Positions 10,777-17,951 of a stretch of DNA of 50,043 nucleotides are shown in pieces. The DNA is from Erysipelotrichaceae bacterium. GTDB lineage: Bacteria; Bacillota_I; Bacilli_A; Erysipelotrichales; Erysipelotrichaceae. The DNA lies in the NCBI GenBank assembly GCA_017512885.1, contig JAFWEP010000034.1, forward strand, positions 1-50,043, read 5' to 3'. The position numbers and the translations under genes are program-made. How positions within the stretch are numbered: the first letter of the stretch is position 1; each line of letters begins with the position of its first letter. The notes beneath the pieces were generated by a model that was not told where the DNA came from, searched no databases, and saw nothing but the letters and a program-made list of their open reading frames with translations.

Positions 10777-11652
10777 TTACTTGCCTCGGCTTTCTACTTC
10801 GTAGATGAAGAGCTCTTCAAAGTTGACCGGCAGGACGTTGCAAAGCAGAGGCTGCATCTGCTGCAGTTTGGCTTCCGTCTCTTCCCGGTCGCCCTTGATG
10901 ACCAGGGTATAGACCTGTCCGAGCTTCTCGAAGGAAAGGACTTCGAATCCATTGAAGTCATCTTTATCCAGATCTTCCTTGAAGGCCAGCTGGTACTTGT
11001 TGACGTTCTCCTTGGACTGCAGCAGATCGCCGTAGGTCGTGACCTTGCCGTTCTCCAGGATGCCGTAGGAATCACAGATATCTTCCAGTTCCTTGAGGTT
11101 GTGGGAAGAGATGATGACCGAGATCTGCTCGTCTTCCAAGAGATCGGCCAGGGCCTTCTTGAAGTTCAGCCTTACGACCGGATCGAGACCGTCAAAGGCT
11201 TCGTCCAGCAGCAAGAGCTTAGGATGGATGGCCAGTGCAAATAAGAGACTGGTCTGACGTTTCATGCCCTTGGAGAAGTTGCTGATGGAACGCTTGGGAT
11301 CGAGACCGAAGAGCTTCAGATTCTTCAGGTAAGCTTCTTCATCCAGATCATAGAAGGAACTGTAGAATTCCTTCAGAGTCTCGATATTGGCACCGAAGGG
11401 ATAGTACGGCTCGTCGGATACGAAGACGATGTCCTTCCGTACCTCTACATCCTTATAGGTATCCAGACCGTTCAGGCAGATACTGCCGCCTTCCGGTTCA
11501 TAGATCCCGGAGATCAGCCGCAGCAGGGTCGATTTGCCGGAACCGTTGACGCCGACCAGGCCGAAGATCGACCCGTCAGCTACTTCAAAACTCAGATCAT
11601 CGAGGATCACCCGGTGATCGAACTTTTTACATACATTGTCGATGGTAAGCAT
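10777..11652 (-). CDS. ABC transporter ATP-binding protein (YtrB-like)
   Basis: The 291-residue ATPase powers the adjacent permease. Walker A is GVNGSGKSTLLRLISG (about 33-48), the Q-loop region follows, the signature is the degenerate NFSKGMKRQ near 130, Walker B is KLLLLDEAFDGLDP near 155 and the switch His is in IISSHNLKELED near 190. The C-terminal about 80 residues form a regulatory beta-rich domain. It begins two bases after the GntR stop, so the operon is tightly coupled. Confidence 0.92.
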   Translation of the reverse strand: MLTIDNVCKKFDHRVILDDLSFEVADGSIFGLVGVNGSGKSTLLRLISGIYEPEGGSICLNGLDTYKDVEVRKDIVFVSDEPYYPFGANIETLKEFYSSFYDLDEEAYLKNLKLFGLDPKRSISNFSKGMKRQTSLLFALAIHPKLLLLDEAFDGLDPVVRLNFKKALADLLEDEQISVIISSHNLKELEDICDSYGILENGKVTTYGDLLQSKENVNKYQLAFKEDLDKDDFNGFEVLSFEKLGQVYTLVIKGDREETEAKLQQMQPLLCNVLPVNFEELFIYEVESRGK

Positions 11653-11654
11653 CG

Positions 11655-12005
11655 TTATTCCTCCTTAAAGACTTCTTCGACGGCTTCCAACATCTCTGTT
11701 TTACTCATGCCGCTCTCTTTCAGCGGATGCAGGATCGAGACCAGCTGCTGAAAGCGGGAATGGGACGCATCGATCTCAGCGATGTAAGCGCCCTTTTTGG
11801 GAAAAGTACGGATATAGCCTTCTTTTTCCAGTTCCTGGTAAGCTTTCGCCACCGTATTGGGATTGATGCCGTTATCCTGTGCCAGCTGCCGCACAGAAGG
11901 AAGCTTGTCCCCCGGTGAGAGTACGCCAAGTTCGATGAACTTCAGGATCTGGGAACGGATCTGCTCATAGATCGGCTCTTTCCCCTGCAGGTTCAGAAGA
12001 AACAT
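11655..12005 (-). CDS. GntR family transcriptional regulator, YtrA type
   Basis: The 116-residue protein has a winged helix-turn-helix domain (about 10-75: PIYEQIRSQILKFIELGVL, then LPSVRQLAQDNGINPNTVAKAY) and a short C-terminal dimer helix. This short form is the YtrA subfamily, which usually represses the ABC transporter operon that it heads. AAGGAGCGGGAGTA precedes the ATG. Its own promoter overlaps four tandem 9-bp repeats, which are the obvious candidates for its operator. The ligand is unknown. Confidence 0.93.
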   Translation of the reverse strand: MFLLNLQGKEPIYEQIRSQILKFIELGVLSPGDKLPSVRQLAQDNGINPNTVAKAYQELEKEGYIRTFPKKGAYIAEIDASHSRFQQLVSILHPLKESGMSKTEMLEAVEEVFKEE

Positions 12006-12022
12006 TACTCCCGCTCCTTTCT

Positions 12023-12066
12023 GTATTAACTGTACTAAGTGTATTATTTGTATTAGAAACTGTCAA
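12023..12066 (-). promoter_or_regulatory. Promoter of the GntR-ABC operon with four tandem 9-bp repeats
   Basis: On the minus strand TTGACA (12066-12061), a 17-base spacer and TACACT (12043-12038) form a good promoter. On the plus strand the motif TGTAYTA recurs at 12023, 12032, 12041 and 12050, exactly every nine bases (TGTATTA, TGTACTA, TGTATTA, TGTATTA). The repeats cover the -10 box, part of the spacer and the start-site region, as a repressor array would. They are direct repeats, not the inverted repeat usual for GntR operators. Confidence 0.7.
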
Positions 12067-12133
12067 GTGCTATTCTATAAGAAAGAGGAAGAGTTTACTG
12101 CAAAAACAAAGAAGTATGGTAAAATAGTACCGC

Positions 12134-12139
12134 TATAAT
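12134..12139 (+). promoter_or_regulatory. -10 box of the penicillin-binding protein gene
   Basis: TATAAT lies about 100 bases before the ATG at 12242; a second AT-rich hexamer TAAAAT lies at 12119. No clear -35 box is visible. The leader contains two short possible hairpins, one around GGCTT-TTCG-TAAGCC near 12150 and one around TGCCG...CGGCA near 12190; no known riboswitch is recognised. Confidence 0.45.
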
Positions 12140-12241
12140 AGATAGCTCCGGCTTTTCGTAAGCCCGAACCTCAGAAACATCTTCCTGCTGCCGGAACAGC
12201 GGCACAGAGCGAAAACAGTACAGGATCAAGGAAAAGCGTGT

Positions 12242-14911
12242 ATGGAGAATAACGAAAAGAAAAACATGAACACGGAACCGGAAAAGGTCCAGGAGACACC
12301 GAAGAAAGCCGTGAAACCGAAAAAGAAGAAAGGCGAAAAAGCCGAAGCCTTCCTGGCCGTCGCCAAAGACAGCAGCAAGGACACGAAGCGCTCGGATGCC
12401 CGTCCCAAGGGAAAGCTGATCACCAGGATCGCCGCCGGGATCGTCTGGACCGTAGTTGCACTGGCGCTGACAGCCGGTCTCTTCGCTTTGAAGACAGCGG
12501 ACGAGATGACCGAGAATATGCCGGAGCTGAGCCGGGAGCGGCTGGAATCGCAGGAATCCTCCGTCATCTATGATGCGGAAGGAACGCCGATCATCGAACT
12601 GGGCCTCTATCTGCGTGAAAACATCGAGTACAGCCAGATGCCGACCAGCCTGATCGATGCCTTTCTGGCCATCGAAGACAGCCGTTTCTTCTCCCATGCC
12701 GGATTCGATCTGCCCCGTTTCACGATGGCGGCTCTGATCAACCTGCGCAGCGGTGACTTCTCACAGGGCGGTTCTACGGTCGACATGCAGCTGGTCAAGA
12801 ACTCCTACTTCCAGGTCGATGCCGGTACCGATTCCACCATCGCCGAACGTGAAGGCATGGGCGGTGTCCAGCGAAAAGCCCAGGAGATCATCCTGGCCAT
12901 GGAAGCTGATCATGAATTTACCAAGGAAGAGATCTTTGCCCTCTTCCTGAACAAGGTCAACTTCGGCAACAACATCCGCGGTGTCGAGAAAGCCTCCCAG
13001 TACTACTTCGGCAAGGGCGCTTCCGAACTGACCCTGCCGGAAAGTGCCTTCCTGGCCGGCATCATCAACTCCCCCAACAACTACAACCCCTACAACGATA
13101 TCGAGAAATACACCGGCAACGCCTACCTCAACGAAAACATCCAGTACCTTGAGAACGCCACCTTACGGCGCAACGAGGTCCTTGACCTGATGGCCAACCA
13201 CGGCTACATCTCCAAGGAGGAAGCGGAGCTGGCCAAGACGGTCCGCATGGAAGATCTGCTCAGCGGACGTTCCGAGAAGTTCTCCGAGACCAACCAGTAC
13301 TACCAGAGCTACATCGATGCGGTCATCGAGGAAGTGCAGAGCAGCACCGGTCTCGATCCCTATACGACTGCCATGCAGATCTACACCAACATGGATCCGC
13401 ATATGCAGCGCTATGTCTATGACCTGCAGAATGAGAATATCGAAGGCTACAACCTGAAGTTCCGTTCCGACAAGTCCCAGAACGCGATCGTCATCATGGA
13501 CAACCAGAACGGCGCTCTGATCGCTCTGGGCGGCGGCCGCGGACAGACCGAATCCCGTATGTTCAACCGGGCCACCAGCGCCTGGATCCAGCCGGGTTCC
13601 ACCATCAAACCGATCTTCGAGTATGCCCTGGCCTTCGAATGGCTGGGCTGGGCTACCAGCCACACCATCACCGACCAGCCGATCTACCTCTACAACGGTC
13701 ACAACCTGGTCCGCAATGCGGGCGGTCAGACTTATACCGGAGATATGCTGATGACGGAAGCGGTCGCCCGTTCTCTGAACACCCCCGCTGTACAGACTCT
13801 GATGGCGGTCCTCGAAGAGAAGACCGAAGAGGACTGCATCAACTACCTGAACTCCATCGGTTTCGATCTGACTGTCGAAGACTTCGACCTGCAGTTCGCG
13901 ATCGGCGGCAACCGTATGGTCATCACCCCGGTCAAGCTGGGTGCAGCCCACGGCATGCTGATGAACAAGGGCTACTACGTTGCCCCGCATACCATCAACT
14001 ACATCGAATATGCCGATGGTTCCCGCTGGACGGCAGATACTGTCGGCAAGCAGGTCCTCTCCGAGGAAGCTGCTTACCTGGCCGGTTACCTTGAAGGCTA
14101 CAACGTCGCACAGACCAACTGGGTCAACTACATGGGCGTCCTCCGTACGGATTATCCGATCTACGCCAAGACCGGTACCACCGACTGGGGCAAATCCGGC
14201 AGAGATTACGGCATCCCGACCGGTGCCGCCAAGGATTCCTGGCTCGTCTGTCAGACCTCTCAGTACACCGTCACCATCTGGAGCGGTTTCGATAAGGCGG
14301 ATGTCGGTACCTACTTCACCACGGCCGATGACCGTTACAACCAGAAAGGCTATCTGGGCAGAGCCATCCAGGATGAACTGGTCGACTACTTCCAGTACGA
14401 ACCGCATGATCTGGAACGTCCGGAAGGTGTCGTCGACATCACCCACATCAAAGGTGTCTTCCCCTACTGTTACCCCACTTCCGGAACACCGGTCACCGGT
14501 ATGATCAAGAAAGAGTTCGCTACACTGGTCGATATCTCGACTGTACCGCGTGAAAAGAAAGTCGGTACCCTCAGCGGCATGGGCCTCTCCTTCAACGAAG
14601 ACGGCAGCCTGAACATCAGCTGGAACGGTTTCGGCGGAGGCAGCGGCGGAGGTACGATGGATATCTCGGCGACCAACGCTTACGGCGAAACGACCCATGC
14701 GACCGGCCGTATGTACTACCCGCGCTACATCTTCATCAACCCGGGTTACTTCTACGCCGATATCTACGTCAACGGTACGCAGGTCAACTCCATCGGTTCC
14801 GAGTCCCCCTACTACACGACCTGGCCGTCCGCCGAAAGCGGATCGACCATCACCGTCTGTGGCTACACTTCCAATGATTACTCTCAGAAGTGCGCAGACA
14901 TCGTCAAGTAA
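12242..14911 (+). CDS. Class A penicillin-binding protein (peptidoglycan glycosyltransferase/transpeptidase)
   Basis: The 889-residue bifunctional enzyme polymerises lipid II and cross-links peptidoglycan outside the membrane. Visible: a Lys/Glu-rich cytoplasmic tail (1-57), one transmembrane helix (about 58-83), a GT51 glycosyltransferase with catalytic EDSRFFSHAGFD at 145-156 and QGGSTVDMQLVKN at 175-187 (the usual GGSTITQQ varies), and a transpeptidase with the S-x-x-K motif PGSTIKP near 450, S-x-N in ARSLNTP near 510 and KTGT near 642. A Gly-rich linker and an Ig-like C-terminal domain (about 760-889) follow. AAGGAAAA precedes the ATG. It diverges from the GntR-ABC operon, so a shared response to envelope stress is possible. 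Confidence 0.95.
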   Translation: MENNEKKNMNTEPEKVQETPKKAVKPKKKKGEKAEAFLAVAKDSSKDTKRSDARPKGKLITRIAAGIVWTVVALALTAGLFALKTADEMTENMPELSRERLESQESSVIYDAEGTPIIELGLYLRENIEYSQMPTSLIDAFLAIEDSRFFSHAGFDLPRFTMAALINLRSGDFSQGGSTVDMQLVKNSYFQVDAGTDSTIAEREGMGGVQRKAQEIILAMEADHEFTKEEIFALFLNKVNFGNNIRGVEKASQYYFGKGASELTLPESAFLAGIINSPNNYNPYNDIEKYTGNAYLNENIQYLENATLRRNEVLDLMANHGYISKEEAELAKTVRMEDLLSGRSEKFSETNQYYQSYIDAVIEEVQSSTGLDPYTTAMQIYTNMDPHMQRYVYDLQNENIEGYNLKFRSDKSQNAIVIMDNQNGALIALGGGRGQTESRMFNRATSAWIQPGSTIKPIFEYALAFEWLGWATSHTITDQPIYLYNGHNLVRNAGGQTYTGDMLMTEAVARSLNTPAVQTLMAVLEEKTEEDCINYLNSIGFDLTVEDFDLQFAIGGNRMVITPVKLGAAHGMLMNKGYYVAPHTINYIEYADGSRWTADTVGKQVLSEEAAYLAGYLEGYNVAQTNWVNYMGVLRTDYPIYAKTGTTDWGKSGRDYGIPTGAAKDSWLVCQTSQYTVTIWSGFDKADVGTYFTTADDRYNQKGYLGRAIQDELVDYFQYEPHDLERPEGVVDITHIKGVFPYCYPTSGTPVTGMIKKEFATLVDISTVPREKKVGTLSGMGLSFNEDGSLNISWNGFGGGSGGGTMDISATNAYGETTHATGRMYYPRYIFINPGYFYADIYVNGTQVNSIGSESPYYTTWPSAESGSTITVCGYTSNDYSQKCADIVK

Positions 14912-14914
14912 CAG

Positions 14915-14945
14915 AAGCCGCTCAGCAATGAGCGGCTTTTCTTTT
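14915..14945 (+). terminator. Terminator of the penicillin-binding protein gene
   Basis: A ten-pair stem AAGCCGCTCA/TGAGCGGCTT with loop GCAA is followed by TTCTTTTCC. Confidence 0.85.
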
Positions 14946-14962
14946 CCTTCATTTCCTGCATA

Positions 14963-14985
14963 GAAAAAGACCTCTCACGAGGTCT
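14963..14985 (-). terminator. Terminator of the cmk-der-gpsA operon, overlapping the gpsA stop
   Basis: AGACCTC-GTGA-GAGGTCT followed by TTTTTC; the first two bases of the stem are the AG of the gpsA TAG stop codon. Confidence 0.8.
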
Positions 14986-15979
14986 AGAGGTTTTCGGCTT
15001 TGAGCGGACGGGTCATCAGGGAAGCGATCACGTCGCTGGGCCGCTTTCCTTCGTAAAGGACCGCATAGACGGCATCGGCGATCGGCATACTGATGGCCTT
15101 TTCTTTCGCCAGTTCATGGACCGTGGCCGTCGTCAGGATCCCTTCGACGGTACGGGTATTCTCTTTCAGGAAACGCTCTGCACCGTCATCCCTGCCGATG
15201 ACGAGACCTGCCTGATAGTTGCGGGAATGCACGGAGGAGCAGGTAACGATCAGGTCGCCGACTCCGTTCATGCCTAAGAAGGTGCTCATCTCCCCGCCGA
15301 AGGTCAGACCGTAACGGGCCATCTCATGCAAGCCCCGGGTCATCAGAGCGGCACGTGCGTTGTCGCCCTGTCCCAGGCCTGTCAGAGCTCCGGAAGCGAT
15401 GGCATAGATATTCTTCAGGGCTGCTGCGGTTTCAGCGCCCCGGACGTCTGTATTGGTGTAGACGCGGAAGTAATCATTGGAGAAGAGCTCCTGGATCTTC
15501 TGTGCTGCCCGCAGATCCTCCGAGACCGCATTGACGGTCGTCAATAGACGCAGGATCACTTCTTCCGCATGGGAAGGACCGATCAGGGAGACGACTGCAG
15601 AGGCCTTATCCCCGAACTCTTCCTTCAGCACTTCCGAAAGGCGGGACTTGCTGGAAGGATCGAAACCCTTGGCAACATTGATCACGATCACCGGATGATC
15701 CAGCAGCGGGACCAGTTCGGCTGCGACCTTGCGGCACTGAGCGACCGGGACACCCATCAATAGGATGTCGCTGTCCAGCAGGTCTTCGTAGGACAGTGTC
15801 GCCCTGATCTGCGGAGCGATATCGACTCCCGGGAAGAAACGCTCATTGCGGTGATTCTCGTTGATGTCAGCGACTTCCAGCGGATTGCGTCCTTTCAGGA
15901 TCACTTCCTGACCGTTGTCAGCCAGGACCTGGGCCAGAGCTGTGGACCAGGAACCGCTTCCTAACAGACCGATCTTCAT
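14984..15979 (-). CDS. gpsA: Glycerol-3-phosphate dehydrogenase [NAD(P)+]
   Basis: The 331-residue enzyme reduces dihydroxyacetone phosphate to sn-glycerol 3-phosphate, the backbone of membrane phospholipids. It shows the N-terminal dinucleotide motif [15 protein letters not shown] (residues 4-18; the usual GxGxWG reads GSGSWS), VNVAKGFDP near 102, IGPSHAEEV near 130, and the catalytic Lys/helix region [12 protein letters not shown] near 188 with the [18 protein letters not shown] segment. It overlaps der by four bases (ATGA). Length is normal. Confidence 0.96.
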   Translation of the reverse strand: MKIGLLGSGSWSTALAQVLADNGQEVILKGRNPLEVADINENHRNERFFPGVDIAPQIRATLSYEDLLDSDILLMGVPVAQCRKVAAELVPLLDHPVIVINVAKGFDPSSKSRLSEVLKEEFGDKASAVVSLIGPSHAEEVILRLLTTVNAVSEDLRAAQKIQELFSNDYFRVYTNTDVRGAETAAALKNIYAIASGALTGLGQGDNARAALMTRGLHEMARYGLTFGGEMSTFLGMNGVGDLIVTCSSVHSRNYQAGLVIGRDDGAERFLKENTRTVEGILTTATVHELAKEKAISMPIADAVYAVLYEGKRPSDVIASLMTRPLKAENL

Positions 15980-17289
15980 TGCGATTCCCTCTTTCTGGCG
16001 GTGATGCGGATCGGTACGCCTTCGAAACCGAAGGCTTCCCTGAGCTGGTTCTCCAGATAACGCTGATAGGAGAAATGCAGCAGTTCCGGATCATTGACGA
16101 ACAGCACGATCACGCAGGGGGCGGTGCCGACCTGAGAAGCATAGTAGATCTTCAGCTTCTTGCCGTTATGCGGTTTGGGCGGATTGCTGAGCTGGGCATC
16201 GTAGATCACTTCATTCAGGACATTCGTCGCGATGCGCAGCTGGGTATTCTGATAGACCTGATCGATCAGCGGCAGCAGGGTCTGGATGCGGCTGCGGTTC
16301 TTTGCGGATACGAAAGCGATCGGGGCATAGGAGAGATAGGCAAACTGCTTGCGGATCTCTTCCGTCATTTTGGCCATGGTGTTGGTATCCTTTTCGACCA
16401 GATCCCACTTGTTCAGGACGATGATGACGCCCTTCAGGGCTTCGGAAGCCAGACCGGCGACATGTTTGTCCTGTTCGATGATGCCGGTGCTGCCGTCTAA
16501 TACGACCAGCACCACATCTGCCCGGTCGATCGCTGAACGGGAACGCAGTACGGAATACTTCTCAACGCTCTCATAGACCTTCCCGCGCTTGCGGATACCG
16601 GCCGTATCGATCACGACATAGCTCTTGTCGTTGGCGATGAAGGGAGTATCGATCGCATCCCGGGTCGTACCGCTGATATCGGAAACGATGACCCTCTCCT
16701 GATTCAGGAAGGCATTGGTCAGGGAGCTCTTGCCGACATTCGGTCTGCCGATGATCGCAAAGCGGATCATTCCCTCGTAGTCATCGACTTTCTTCTCCGG
16801 CATCAGTTCCACGCAGCGGTCCAGCAGATCGCCGACACCGATGCCATGTACGCCGGATACCGCGATCGGTTCATCAAAACCTAACTTATAAAACTCATAG
16901 ATCGAAGCGATCTTATCGTAATCGTCGATCTTGTTGACAGCCAAAACGACCGGTTTCCCGGCCTTGCGCAGCAATTTGGCTACATATTCATCATCGGTGG
17001 TCAGACCTTCGGCACCATTGGTCACCAGGACCAGTACGTCCGCTTCTTCGATCGCGATCTCCACCTGCATCCGGATCTCCTTCTGGAAAGGCTCATCCTG
17101 CAGCTGGATCCCGCCCGTATCGATGACCCGGAATGTACGGGAGAGCCATTCACAGTCTCCGTACAGACGGTCTCTGGTAACGCCCGGTGTATCTTCCACG
17201 ATCGCCATGCGCTTCTCCAGCATACGGTTGAACAGGGTCGATTTCCCTACATTCGGTCTGCCTACGATGGCAATCGTTCCATCGATCAT
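15976..17289 (-). CDS. der: Ribosome-associated GTPase Der (EngA)
   Basis: The 437-residue protein is an essential GTPase for assembly of the 50S ribosomal subunit. It has two GTPase domains in tandem, each with a P-loop ([12 protein letters not shown] at 9-20 and [12 protein letters not shown] near 180), a DTPG/DTAG switch II and an NKID/NKWD specificity motif, followed by a KH-like domain (about 350-437) that contains [17 protein letters not shown]. It overlaps cmk upstream and gpsA downstream by four bases each, so all are translated as a chain. Confidence 0.97.
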   Translation of the reverse strand: MIDGTIAIVGRPNVGKSTLFNRMLEKRMAIVEDTPGVTRDRLYGDCEWLSRTFRVIDTGGIQLQDEPFQKEIRMQVEIAIEEADVLVLVTNGAEGLTTDDEYVAKLLRKAGKPVVLAVNKIDDYDKIASIYEFYKLGFDEPIAVSGVHGIGVGDLLDRCVELMPEKKVDDYEGMIRFAIIGRPNVGKSSLTNAFLNQERVIVSDISGTTRDAIDTPFIANDKSYVVIDTAGIRKRGKVYESVEKYSVLRSRSAIDRADVVLVVLDGSTGIIEQDKHVAGLASEALKGVIIVLNKWDLVEKDTNTMAKMTEEIRKQFAYLSYAPIAFVSAKNRSRIQTLLPLIDQVYQNTQLRIATNVLNEVIYDAQLSNPPKPHNGKKLKIYYASQVGTAPCVIVLFVNDPELLHFSYQRYLENQLREAFGFEGVPIRITARKRESQ

Positions 17290-17951
17290 AATACCTCCGT
17301 CTTCTCTTTGATCAGATCCAGGATCTTCTCTACCACTTCATCCAGAGTCAGATCCGAGGAATCGACCAGCACGGCATCCTCAGCCTGACGCAGAGGAGAA
17401 TGCTGGCGATGCGTATCCTGATAGTCACGCCGGATGATCTCCTGCAGGATCTTCTCGTAATCTCCGGGAAGTCCCTTCGCCAGGTTCTGATCGGTGCGGC
17501 GCTTCGCTCTGGCTTCTGCAGAAGCAGTCAGGTAGATCTTCACTTCCGCATCTTTCAGCACGACCGTACCGATATCCCGGCCATCCAGGATATACCCCTT
17601 TTTCGCAGAGATCTCCTGCTGTTTTTCGACCATGGCTTCCCGCACTCCCTGCAGAGCAGAGACTGACGAAGCGGCCAGAGAGATCTCGTTGCCGTATAAC
17701 TGTTCCTTCAGGGCTTCCCCGTCCACGTGGATCGTTCCGTCCGGATCGACTTCCATCGGCGTCTCCTTCAGGAAAGCAACGATCTTCTCTTCGTCATCGA
17801 GAGAGAATCCGTGCTTCTGTGCCAGATAGGCAACAGCCCGATACATGGATCCGGTGTCCAAATGGACATAACAAAGCTTCTCCGCCAGACGATCAGCTAC
17901 ACTGCTCTTGCCGGCGGCGCTGGGCCCATCTATTGCGATATTGATCTTCAT
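17286..17951 (-). CDS. cmk: Cytidylate kinase
   Basis: The 221-residue enzyme phosphorylates CMP and dCMP with ATP. It has the P-loop [14 protein letters not shown] (6-19), [11 protein letters not shown] near 36, the [10 protein letters not shown] motif near 122 and the lid RAKRR. It overlaps the acidic repeat protein upstream by four bases (ATGA) and der downstream by four bases. Confidence 0.96.
   Translation of the reverse strand: MKINIAIDGPSAAGKSSVADRLAEKLCYVHLDTGSMYRAVAYLAQKHGFSLDDEEKIVAFLKETPMEVDPDGTIHVDGEALKEQLYGNEISLAASSVSALQGVREAMVEKQQEISAKKGYILDGRDIGTVVLKDAEVKIYLTASAEARAKRRTDQNLAKGLPGDYEKILQEIIRRDYQDTHRQHSPLRQAEDAVLVDSSDLTLDEVVEKILDLIKEKTEVL

Noticed and set aside
13163-14698. 511-codon open frame antisense to the penicillin-binding protein
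   Set aside because: It has no start signal or family motifs, and the sense strand encodes a complete PBP; long antisense frames are common in GC-rich coding DNA.
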